Shown here: piece after piece, positions 38,198 to 46,500 of the stretch
Layout of the letters: every line of letters begins with the position of its first letter
Position numbering within the stretch: position 1 is the stretch's first letter
Source: Bacteroidaceae bacterium
Lineage (GTDB): Bacteria; Bacteroidota; Bacteroidia; Bacteroidales; Bacteroidaceae
Length of the DNA: 64,000 nucleotides
Reading direction: 5' to 3'
NCBI GenBank assembly: GCA_017427185.1
Contig: JAFRTJ010000023.1
Span: 1 to 64,000 of the forward strand
Notes under the pieces: generated by a model
Database searches by the model: none
The model's input: only the letters and a program-made list of their open reading frames with translations
What the model was told of the DNA's origin: nothing
Translations under genes and position numbers: made by a program

Positions 38198-38527
38198 TTA
38201 TTTACAGCAATCTTCGTTCTTCTCACACAATTCCATGTTGAAGAACTCCGAAAACAACTGCTGAGCATACGCCCAGTTCTCGCGGTTGATGCAATATTTG
38301 ACCTTTGGAGTTTCAATCTCTCCCTGTATCAATCCTGCATCCTTAAGGGCTGTTAAATGCTGACTTACAGTAGCCTTGGCAATAGGCAACTCCTCATGAA
38401 TGTCACCGAAGTAACAGGTGTCTTGCTTTGCCAGAAACTTCATGATGGCAATGCGAGCCGGATGTCCCAGAGCCTTGGCAAATCCCGCCAACGTTTCTGT
38501 CTTTATACAATATTTCTTTTCTGCCAT
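38198..38527 (-). CDS. Arsenic-responsive repressor ArsR
   Basis: A 109-aa winged-helix repressor; start ATG 38527 (MAEKKYCIK), because the longer frame begins with a TTG within the operator. Its HTH is ELPIAKATVSQHLTALKDAGLI, and metal-sensing cysteines occur at KQDTCYFGD, VKYCINR and the C-terminal CEKNEDCCK. ArsR falls off the DNA when it binds arsenite. It heads the operon arsR-E-F-G-acr3-C-P, all on the minus strand, with a matching dyad operator directly upstream. Confidence 0.92.
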   Translation of the reverse strand: MAEKKYCIKTETLAGFAKALGHPARIAIMKFLAKQDTCYFGDIHEELPIAKATVSQHLTALKDAGLIQGEIETPKVKYCINRENWAYAQQLFSEFFNMELCEKNEDCCK

Positions 38528-38554
38528 AATATGCGCTTGTTTTGAATTTGGTCG

Positions 38555-38602
38555 CAAAATTACGAACAATATTTCAAACTACAAAACATTTGTTCGTAAT
38601 TT
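38555..38602 (-). promoter_or_regulatory. ars promoter and ArsR operator
   Basis: Two 13-bp arms, AAATTACGAACAA (38557-38569) and TTGTTCGTAATTT (38590-38602), are perfect inverted repeats with a 20-bp spacer. On the minus strand the inner arm overlaps the -7 box TAATTTTG (38555-38562), and a TTTTG 19 bases upstream serves as -33. Repressor bound here would block polymerase directly. Confidence 0.75.
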
Positions 38603-38660
38603 AACGGTTTTTTAACATAATAAGCCCCAACACCGATGAAGATACTGAGGCTTGGATATT

Positions 38661-38780
38661 TTACTTCCGTTTTCCTGCCAGATACTCTATTGCCAATACT
38701 TTCAAAGCTACAATATCTGATTGAACGTCCACCCTAAAATCATAATCATAAATGCAGCTGTGTCGAAAAAGATGCCAATG
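38661..38780 (-). pseudogene. arsP 3'-end relic, copy 2 of the 120-bp repeat
   Basis: The minus strand encodes GIFFDTAAFMIMILGWTF followed by NQIL and a stop at 38708-38710, differing in few residues from the real ArsP end. No arsP sequence continues beyond 38780. It is therefore a truncated duplicate of the operon's last gene sitting upstream of its first gene. Confidence 0.8.
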
Positions 38781-38852
38781 TATTCAACATGAAGTTGGAT
38801 AATATATATATTATAGTTACACCTCCAGTCAAGATCGTTTTCCTTTGGTGTT

Positions 38853-39836
38853 TTAGATCACTTCAAAATAATCTTGGCACATTGACATAACTTTGTTGCG
38901 TATCAGGTCAAGTATGTCACTTGGACCGAGAACTTGAACGTCACTGCCTAAGGACAATAAGTAATCAATCACATCATCGCTTCCAAAGGTATAAAGCGTA
39001 ACCTTTGTTTTGTCACATCCGTCGTTTTCTTCACTGTTATAGAAGAAACGTGTTTGTGATTGTATCTTCATCAGAGCTGTATTGTTTGCCATCAGAACGA
39101 TTTCCTTCTTTGATTCTTCTCTTTTATGATGCCTCAATTCTGGTGCCATCGAAATGGCTTTGTGCAATTTGAAGTATTTGTTCTGCACAAAGCGCTCGCC
39201 TGTGTTCTCAACCTGTACAAATTCAGATACCATGTAATACTGATAAGCAGGTTCCCCTTCCATGCTAAGCATTTCGACACATGTTGAAGGGTATTCACCC
39301 TCTGTAATACTAATGATGAACCATTGATTTTGTCTAAGCACAAGGCCATAAGGGTTGATGCGTACAGGTATGTGCTTTCTTTTCTTGTAATCCCAAGTTA
39401 TTGCAAGAAGTACCTGATGATTCTCTATTGCTTCCATTATAACATCCAAATGTTCCATGTTGAAGTTTTGATCTATAGATATTCTTCTTCGGATGGAATC
39501 ATGCTTATAAAGCAATGCGTTCAAGGCCATAGCATTTGTTGACCATAGCAAAGTCGAATCATCGTAAAGGTCAGCTTTGTTACGGATGTAATACTTATTT
39601 TTGTCATTGCCACCTGTTTCACACAATATCTCTATACCATACAGTTCTTTTATTCCTTCGCGGTAGCGGTTGAATGTTGTGCGAGAAAGAGGACAACCTT
39701 CCTCCATACGACTTGTCACCCATAACTCATTCAGTTTCGAAAAGCTGATATGACCATGGGACACGATAGTTGAAATGAACCATTGATAGAGTCGTATGGT
39801 TTCACAGACTTTTGTGCTTACAGATTCCTTTTTCAT
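38853..39836 (-). CDS. WYL-domain transcriptional regulator
   Basis: A 327-aa regulator: an N-terminal winged helix (RLYQWFISTIVSHGHISFSKL and LSRTTFNRYREGIKEL) and a WYL domain in the middle, with RINPYGLVLRQNQWFIIS as its core, then a C-terminal WCX-like extension. WYL proteins sense ligands, often nucleic acids, and commonly repress phage-defence or mobile-element operons. The start is ATG 39836 (MKKESVSTK), since the -7 box TAACTTTG at 39863-39870 lies inside the longer frame. It diverges from the HTH/TM/sigma operon. Confidence 0.82.
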   Translation of the reverse strand: MKKESVSTKVCETIRLYQWFISTIVSHGHISFSKLNELWVTSRMEEGCPLSRTTFNRYREGIKELYGIEILCETGGNDKNKYYIRNKADLYDDSTLLWSTNAMALNALLYKHDSIRRRISIDQNFNMEHLDVIMEAIENHQVLLAITWDYKKRKHIPVRINPYGLVLRQNQWFIISITEGEYPSTCVEMLSMEGEPAYQYYMVSEFVQVENTGERFVQNKYFKLHKAISMAPELRHHKREESKKEIVLMANNTALMKIQSQTRFFYNSEENDGCDKTKVTLYTFGSDDVIDYLLSLGSDVQVLGPSDILDLIRNKVMSMCQDYFEVI

Positions 39837-39862
39837 TCCTTCTTTGCATAATTGGGTACGTG

Positions 39863-40091
39863 CAAAGTTAGTGAAAATATTTGAAATAAGCAGAAAGCTT
39901 TTGAAACAATCCATGTTTTGTTAGGATTAAATAACAAACTCTGTTATTCTTTGTTAATAAATGTACCGTTATTCGGTACAGTGATACGGCTTGCTAATAT
40001 AGATAATTTCTGTTTTATACACGCGTGTACGCGTGGATTTTTGGGTATGAAAAAAAGTTGTGTCTTATTCCATATTTTATATATAACTTTG
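39863..40091. promoter_or_regulatory. Divergent promoter region with two dyads
   Basis: The leftward box TAACTTTG (39863-39870, minus) drives the WYL gene and TAACTTTG (40084-40091, plus) the HTH operon. Between them lie two perfect dyads, TGTACCG-N5-CGGTACA (39962-39980) and TACACGCGTGTA (40018-40029). Both are good operator candidates for the WYL regulator or the HTH protein. Confidence 0.6.
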
Positions 40092-40137
40092 CCAAAAATT
40101 TGAAATAAACAGCAATAAACTTACAATAATTTCAATT

Positions 40138-40443
40138 ATGGCAAACAAGGATAATTCAATTGTCATCATGACTCACAAGCAGCAGCATGAGCTCATAGAG
40201 TCGGCTGTTCGCAAAGCATTACGAGATTATCAATTACAGCACGAATTCAGAGACAATCAGACAAGGCTTCTCACGGCAAAAGAGACACAACAGATGCTTG
40301 GTTGTTCTGCAACCACTTTGTGGCGATTAGGGAAGCTCCCCGATGGTGGATTATATCCAGTTCGTCTTGGTCCTCATAAGATAGCATATAAATTGGATGA
40401 TATAGAAGAGTACATTACTTCGCAGATAACAAATAAGAGATAA
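40138..40443 (+). CDS. Small HTH (excisionase-family) DNA-binding protein
   Basis: A 101-aa protein with an N-terminal helical part and an HTH_17-type domain: RLLTAKETQQMLGCSATTLWRL, then the wing YPVRLGPHKIAYKLDDIEEYI. Such proteins act as excisionases or local repressors. It is first in a three-gene operon; the membrane protein starts 4 bp after its stop. No other family feature. Confidence 0.78.
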   Translation: MANKDNSIVIMTHKQQHELIESAVRKALRDYQLQHEFRDNQTRLLTAKETQQMLGCSATTLWRLGKLPDGGLYPVRLGPHKIAYKLDDIEEYITSQITNKR

Positions 40444-40447
40444 AAAG

Positions 40448-41299
40448 ATGAAAGAGAAAATCGTAAATATTTTAATTAAGGTATTTAGGCCCTTTCCTAA
40501 TGTAATACCTTTCGTTGTAGAGTTTGTAATCTTTACCATATCTGCTTTGGGAGCATTTCATCATAATTTGGGATGCTCCATGAGAATAGCATTATTCTTT
40601 GTGGAAGCAGTTGTATTGAACGGAGCCTTAGCTATTGTTTTTCGTTTTTCAAATTGGACAATAATGAAATTTGCAACAATAGGAAAGAAATATGCTGCTC
40701 CACATATTATAAAAGATGTGCGCGAGAATTATGCCAGTAACTCTCTTTCTGACAAGGCAAGAGCAGAAGTGCTTGCTTTGCTCAGGGAGTATGGAATGGA
40801 TGGTTTGCCTGAAGATATAAAGAATTATATACATCATCAACAGGCTTTGGAGGAAATGGTAACAAGGCTCAGAAGAATTGAAGAAGATAGAATAAAGAAA
40901 AGAAACACCATTGTTGAGGAATATACAAGACTTTTCTTCGCAGGAGTATTAAAGGACTATCGTTCATTGGATGAATCTATCCTTCGTTTTTTGGTTTGTA
41001 TGGACGCTGATATGCGCTTTGAACAACTTGCATACAATAAGGCATATTCAAAGGCAGACATCAGAGTGTTTTGTTCGAACATACAACTGTTTTGTGAAAT
41101 ACCAGTTGATGTTATGGCAAAATTCCAAGAAAAGGTATTTGGCAACTGGTTTCCTAACACGTCATTGGATTCATTGATAAGCAACTTCAGCAAAACATCT
41201 TCAAGCAAATTTTCAAAAGTATCTGATTCTGTCTCACTTGAGGAGATAGTTGAGGATATGAGAAGAACATGTAATCCGAATAATAATGAAAGCATATAA
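40448..41299 (+). CDS. Two-TM protein of unknown function, coupled to a sigma factor
   Basis: A 283-aa protein that I cannot assign. Two hydrophobic segments (about 18-37 and 46-66) form an N-terminal hairpin anchor; the remaining 215 residues are charged, helical and predicted cytoplasmic, with KARAEVLALLREYGMDGLPEDIK and a coiled-coil stretch near 130-155. The C-terminus is Ser-rich. Its gene overlaps the sigma-factor gene by 14 bp. That tight coupling suggests a membrane-held anti-sigma or effector role, which is inference only. Confidence 0.65.
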   Translation: MKEKIVNILIKVFRPFPNVIPFVVEFVIFTISALGAFHHNLGCSMRIALFFVEAVVLNGALAIVFRFSNWTIMKFATIGKKYAAPHIIKDVRENYASNSLSDKARAEVLALLREYGMDGLPEDIKNYIHHQQALEEMVTRLRRIEEDRIKKRNTIVEEYTRLFFAGVLKDYRSLDESILRFLVCMDADMRFEQLAYNKAYSKADIRVFCSNIQLFCEIPVDVMAKFQEKVFGNWFPNTSLDSLISNFSKTSSSKFSKVSDSVSLEEIVEDMRRTCNPNNNESI

Positions 41300-42134
41300 G
41301 GATAACAGTATTGACATCTGTAGCCTCTATTATAAAGAGGTAGGACATTTCCCTCCTTTGACTGCAGACAAGGAGAAGGAAATCCGGCATTCTGTTGTGA
41401 ATGGAACCATGACTGCTCAGAAAGGACGAGAGTTGCTAATCAATGGCAATCTTCGACTTGTTGTGACTATCGCAAAACGATATTCTGATAAAGGCATGCC
41501 ATTAGAAGATTTAATCCAGGCAGGCAACATGGGACTTATAGAAGCAGCCAACGTTTTCGACTGGAGTAGAGATGCATACTTCTCATCCTATGCCACCCAT
41601 TATATCAAGAAAGAGATATTCCTTTGCCTTCGTCATGCAAATGCAGTCGTACTTCCTGATAAAGAATATGCACTTTATAGAAAATACGAGCAATACGTCA
41701 ACAAGTATGGCATACCCCAAAATGAGGAGGCAAAAATTTGTTGTGCAGAGTCTTTGGGAATAAGTCTCGAGAAACTAGGCAAACTAATAGATGGCGAAAT
41801 CTGTACTCCCATCTGTGACGGTTTGTCATACACCGATGATGATGGAAGCACAAAAGAGGTTGATCTCCCTGACACTTCATACAATGAAGATACAATCTGC
41901 GACGGTTGCGACTCCATGTCATTCGTTGAGAACACGACCAAAGAGCTTTCACGTAGAGAGAAAGATCTTCTTTTCCTTTACTACGGCATATCATGTCCCC
42001 AGATGAACTACGAACAGATAGGCAAGAAGTATCGCAAGAACAAGCAGTGGGCACATCGTGAGGTGCAGAAGGTCTTAGGCAAATTGAAAACATTACCATC
42101 CATAAAAGCATTCGGACAGCGCAAGGCTGTTTAG
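41286..42134 (+). CDS. Sigma-70 family RNA polymerase sigma factor (group 2/3-like)
   Basis: A 282-aa sigma factor, shorter than RpoD. Region 1.2 is SLYYKEVGHFPPLTADKEKEI; region 2 reads NLRLVVTIAKRYSDKGMPLEDLIQAGNMGLIEAANVFD; region 3 is reduced; region 4 is the C-terminal ELSRREKDLLFLYYGISC with HTH QIGKKYRKNKQWAHREVQKVLGKL. The spacer between 2 and 4 is acidic (DDDGSTKEVDLPDTSYNED). Being in the mobile element, it may drive element genes or redirect host polymerase. Recognised promoters unknown. Confidence 0.82.
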   Translation: MKAYKDNSIDICSLYYKEVGHFPPLTADKEKEIRHSVVNGTMTAQKGRELLINGNLRLVVTIAKRYSDKGMPLEDLIQAGNMGLIEAANVFDWSRDAYFSSYATHYIKKEIFLCLRHANAVVLPDKEYALYRKYEQYVNKYGIPQNEEAKICCAESLGISLEKLGKLIDGEICTPICDGLSYTDDDGSTKEVDLPDTSYNEDTICDGCDSMSFVENTTKELSRREKDLLFLYYGISCPQMNYEQIGKKYRKNKQWAHREVQKVLGKLKTLPSIKAFGQRKAV

Positions 42135-42430
42135 AACAACGTTCTTCGCTTATACTTGTATGCCATCCAACATACAGGATGTTATATTAGAGTCTCTAAT
42201 CTAATCGTACTTTCCCAAAGTTTTGATAAAACATCATAAAACAATCCGAATTCTGATTTATGAAGACTTATCAACCCTTTGAAAAACTTATCAAAACACT
42301 GGCACAATCTTGTCACAACGCAGCTTAAAGTATTGACTCTCAGTGATGTGCTACTTAGAGGAAGTGAAGTAAGCAACATCAAATCTATTAATAAGGAATT
42401 CCGCGTAGGCAATGCTTACGCGGATTTTTT
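42135..42430. other. Right boundary of the mobile element with repeat and terminator
   Basis: No gene. It contains the second copy of TTATCAA-N13-TCTTGTCACA (42288-42317), a GTCTCTAAT word (42192-42200) shared with the left side (26567-26575), and a strong terminator: TCCGCGTAGG (42400-42409) with CTTACGCGGA (42415-42424) followed by TTTTTT. The terminator resembles the dnaK one in AAGGAA(T/G)TCCG(C/T)GTAG. Confidence 0.45.
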
Positions 42431-42451
42431 TGTTATTAGGTTAGCTTTTTA

Positions 42452-42459
42452 TATCTTTG
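42452..42459 (+). promoter_or_regulatory. -7 box of the ECF sigma operon
   Basis: TATCTTTG fits TAnnTTTG and lies 24 bases before the ATG at 42484, which excludes the in-frame TTG start upstream. Confidence 0.55.
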
Positions 42460-42483
42460 AGGGGTTTTATAAGTAAAAACGTG

Positions 42484-42960
42484 ATGGAACGAGAGGCTGT
42501 CAAGAGGCTGTTCATGCAGCACTATACCAAGATGCAGAGGGTAGCACGCACCCTACTGTACGATGAACAGGAGACTGAGGATGTCTGCCAAGATATCTTC
42601 GAGAGCCTGCTCCGTGGGGAGGCCGTTCTTGTGCCAGGAACGGAGGAACGCTACTTGATGACGAGCGTTCGAAATCGTTGCCTGAAACGACTCAGACACG
42701 AGGCTGTCGTCAGAGATTACGGAAAACATCTGATAGATGAAGGTCAAGAGGCAGAAGACGAGCTGATACAAGACATTGTAGAGTATGTAGTCAGCCATCT
42801 CTCGGAGCGCGAGCAGCGCATCTTCCGGCTACGCTTTACGGAAGGCTACAGCTACGAGGAGATTGCTACGGCAGAAGGTATTAGCAAGGTTGCCGTGTGG
42901 AAACGTCTCTCGCACATCATCACGGAAGTCAAGAAACACTTTAATCCGAAAAACTTATGA
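42484..42960 (+). CDS. ECF-type sigma factor
   Basis: A 158-aa extracytoplasmic-function sigma factor: region 2 with ARTLLYDEQETEDVCQDIFESLL and MTSVRNRCLKRLRHE, region 4 with LSEREQRIFRLRFTEGYSYEEIA and the HTH helix ISKVAVWKRLSHI. Start ATG 42484. The stop overlaps the anti-sigma gene start by 4 bp (ATGA), and that gene overlaps the receptor gene by 4 bp. In Bacteroidetes such units switch on surface uptake systems when the receptor is occupied. Confidence 0.9.
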   Translation: MEREAVKRLFMQHYTKMQRVARTLLYDEQETEDVCQDIFESLLRGEAVLVPGTEERYLMTSVRNRCLKRLRHEAVVRDYGKHLIDEGQEAEDELIQDIVEYVVSHLSEREQRIFRLRFTEGYSYEEIATAEGISKVAVWKRLSHIITEVKKHFNPKNL

Positions 42961-43562
42961 AACCATCAGACAACAAGCAACTGTTCCTCGACATGCAGGA
43001 ACACCCCGAAAAATACTCTGACCAGGAGTTGGAGGCCATGATGGACCGTCTGGATTGTGAACCCGATACACAAGCAGCCTGGCAACGATTCCAGGCAAAG
43101 TACGGCGTGGAGGGCGAGAGCGGAAAGCCTAGCCAGCAGAGGGCCGGATTCTCGATGCTGCGCAAGATAGCAGCCGCACTATTGTTCGCTTTCACCTGTG
43201 GTGTGCTGGGTTACGCCACCTACACGATTATCCGGATTGGGAACAAGCGGACACAGACCAGCATCGTTGCCCCAAAGCAGGAAATTCCACACGACAAAAC
43301 CGGAGCCTCCGCGCCCGACAGCCTCTTCCGATTCGCCAACGTACAGTTGGATAGCATCCTCTCCATGGTGGGCCAGCACTATGGCCGCCAAGTCATCTTC
43401 CGAGACAAAAAGGCACGCATCCTGCGACTGCATACGACATGGAACAGCACTCGTCCGTTGGCTGAATTTGTGGAGATACTGAACGAGTTCGATGTATTCC
43501 GTCTAACGGACGAGCGCGACACGCTCTTTGTTGAATTCATTGAGACGGAGGAAGGGAAATGA
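42957..43562 (+). CDS. Membrane anti-sigma factor (FecR-like, DUF4974-type end)
   Basis: A 201-aa protein: N-terminal cytoplasmic part (1-65) that would hold the sigma factor, one transmembrane helix (MLRKIAAALLFAFTCGVLGY, about 62-85) and a short periplasmic part (about 95-200), ending in a DUF4974-like module, LFRFANVQLDSILSMVGQHYG and TRPLAEFVEILNEF. It is shorter than usual FecR-type anti-sigmas (about 330 aa) because the central FecR domain is missing. It overlaps both neighbours, indicating tight translational coupling. Confidence 0.8.
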   Translation: MKPSDNKQLFLDMQEHPEKYSDQELEAMMDRLDCEPDTQAAWQRFQAKYGVEGESGKPSQQRAGFSMLRKIAAALLFAFTCGVLGYATYTIIRIGNKRTQTSIVAPKQEIPHDKTGASAPDSLFRFANVQLDSILSMVGQHYGRQVIFRDKKARILRLHTTWNSTRPLAEFVEILNEFDVFRLTDERDTLFVEFIETEEGK

Positions 43563-46500
43563 GACCGCGCATTCTATACATTATTATATATATGCTCTCG
43601 AGCCTTTCACTTTCGGCCCAAAAACTTGAGTTTCACGGCGAGTCGCTGGCTGCCGCCCTTGAGACCTTACGCGACGTGCAGTCGGGCTACAGCATCAACT
43701 TCATTGTCAACGACCTGGAGCAGCTGCCCGTCCATGCACAGCTTCACGGCCTCTCCGTGCCCGATGCCGTCAGGCGCCTGTGCAAGGGACAACCCGTAAA
43801 GCTGAAGATAAAGGGCAAGCAGATCTACGTCACCTATGATGCAAAACACAAAATGCAGACGCTGACTCTGCACGGAAGCGTCCAGGATGCCCGCGCCCAC
43901 AACGACCTGCTAGGCGCCACCGTGGAACTGCTGGCTGAGGACAGTACGGCCATCGACACGGTGATAGCCACACAGCACTGGGTGGGACACGCAAACGACG
44001 GTTCTAAGCATGAGTGGCAAACGCCCGAATTCAACTTCACCGTGCCTGCCGTTCCGGCACACTACATCTTCCGCGTCAGCCGCGAAGACTACCACACCGC
44101 TTGCTACAGCTACACCCTGGACCGCATCGGGCGCAGGGAGCAGCAGCGCGACCTGCCCCCCTTCTACCTGCACGAGGATGGCAAGATGTTGCGAGAAGTG
44201 ACCGTCACAGCCTCCCGCGTACGATTCTATTACAAAGGTGACACACTCATCTACAACGCCTCGGACTTGCAGTTGGCCGAGGGTTCCATGCTCGACGGCC
44301 TGCTGAAGCAGTTGCCGGGCGTGGAGCTTCATGACGACGGCCGAATCTACCACAACGGCAAATTCGTGGACGACCTGTTGCTGAACGGCAAGGACTTCTT
44401 CCGTGGTGACCGCAAACTGATGTTGGAGAACCTACCCGCTTACACGGTGAAGGAGGTCGCTTTCTACGACAAGCAGACGGCCGAGAACGAATGGCTGGGA
44501 CACATTGACCCCGCCACACAGCGATATGTCATCGATGTCAGGCTGAAGAAGGAGTACATGGTGGGATGGCTAGTAAACGTAGAGGCTGGCACGGGTCTGC
44601 GGCAGGATGAGACGCCCTACTTGGGCCGCCTCTTCGTCATGCGCCATAGCGACCACTCGCGCATTGCCGTCGCGGCCAACGCCAACAACCTGGCCGACGA
44701 TGACAAGCCGGGAGAGCAGAACCAGTGGAACCGCAACGCGGCCAGCGGACTGCGCCGGACGGAGCGGGCGGCAATAGACTTCAACGTGGAAAACCGCAAC
44801 AAGACATGGAAGAGTTACTCGTCCGTAGATGCCAGCCACACTACCGAACGGCTGGAGACGCGCACAACCGCCCAGACCTTCCTGCCCGCCGGCGACACCT
44901 ACGAGCACAGCTTCGCCCGAGCCAGCAATGAGGAATGGAAGGTGAATATATGGGCCAGTCCCCATTACGAGGGCGAGCGCCTGATGCAGGTCTTCAATCC
45001 CGACTTCAGCTACCGCCATTTTCAGAACACCTCGGGCAGTATGGCCGGCCTGTTCTCTGCCCCCGTTGCCAACGTCAGCCGCCGACTGCTCGACGATCTC
45101 TACTCGGTCACCTCGCCGCGGCCCAACCTGCGCGACACGCTCATCAACCGCAGCCGACGCGAGAGTCTGGGCACGGGGCACGACCTCGGAGCGAAAATGG
45201 ATGTATGGGGAACCCTGAAGATGAAGCGCAGCAACGACGTGTTCCGCTTCGGCTTCACCGGCAAGTACGAGGAACGGGAACGCCAGACCTTCTCGCGCCA
45301 GGCCGTGGACTATGGCACATCCTCCGCCCCACCCCTCTTCCGCCACCAATATACCGACCTGCCTCCCGCCCACAAGATGGAGTTCCGTTCCATGGTGGGC
45401 TACACCCTGCCCCTCGGAAAGGGATGGAGACAACTCTTCACCTACTACGATTTCACGCACACCGAACAGCGCGAACACGAGAGCATCTACCGGCTCGACC
45501 GCCTGAAGGAGGCAGACTCCGCCTTCGCCCGCCCCATCGACCTGCTGCCGAGCGCAAGCGAATACCAGCAAGTGACCGACCGGCAGAACAGCCACCTCAG
45601 TCACCACATAGACGACATGCACAACCTTTATGTGAACATAGGCTACGAGTTCAACAAGAAGGACAACGGCCAATGGCTCATCCTGATGAATGCCGACGGC
45701 AAACTGACGCAGCAGCACGAGGACTATGAACGAGGACGCATCGACACGACACTACGCCGCCTCTCGCCCACCTTCGACCTCTACGTCCATCCCTGGTTCA
45801 GGAAAGCGGACGGGCGATACTACGGCTTCACCTTTAATATAAGAAACGAGGCGCCCGACCTGCTGAACCAGGCCGCCATCACCGACGACACCGACCCAAT
45901 GAATGTCCGCATCGGCAACCCCGACCTGCACTACGCCCTGCGCACGGACCTGGGCATCGGAGGCACGCTGAACCCGCAGAAGAACCGTTGGAAGAACCAC
46001 TACGACCTGGACTACGGCTTCACGCACAACGCCATCGGCATGGGGCAGACCTACGACCGCCGCACGGGCATCCGCACCTGGCGCCCCACGAACGTCAACG
46101 GCAACTGGGACGCACGGGCCAAGCACACGCTCGGCTATACCTTCGGCGAAGGCAAGAAGCACTCGGCCGACCTGACGACGCAACTGAGCTATAGGAACAG
46201 CGTGGACCTGATGGAGGAGACCTCCCAACCCCATTTAGGAGGGGTTCAAACCACTTCGGGAGCGAAGAGCACGGTGCATACGATGACATTCTCGCTGGCA
46301 CCGAAGGCCAAGTTCACCCTGGGGAAGCATACGCTGAATGTGTCGTCCGACATCGCCTGGGACCGCTATACGGGAGAACGCGAGTCGTTCCAGGACATCT
46401 CCGCCTGGATGTACCGCATCGGCGCAGACGCCATCGTGCATCTGCCCTGGCAGTTCGACCTGACCACCGACCTGACGCTCTACGGACGGACAGGCTATGC

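Noticed and set aside
41286..42134. Housekeeping sigma factor RpoD
   Set aside because: It lacks the extended region 1.1 and the non-conserved region, is only 282 aa, and sits in a mobile element, so it is an accessory sigma factor.
26441..42424. The two similar terminators as attachment sites
   Set aside because: They share AAGGAA(T/G)TCCG(C/T)GTAG but differ in loop and outer bases; similar hairpin terminators could arise independently, so I prefer the TTATCAA/TCTTGTCACA pair.
44570..45718. 382-codon open frame antisense to the receptor gene
   Set aside because: It is a shadow of the GC-rich receptor coding sequence. The receptor frame has coherent STN, plug and barrel features, the antisense frame none.
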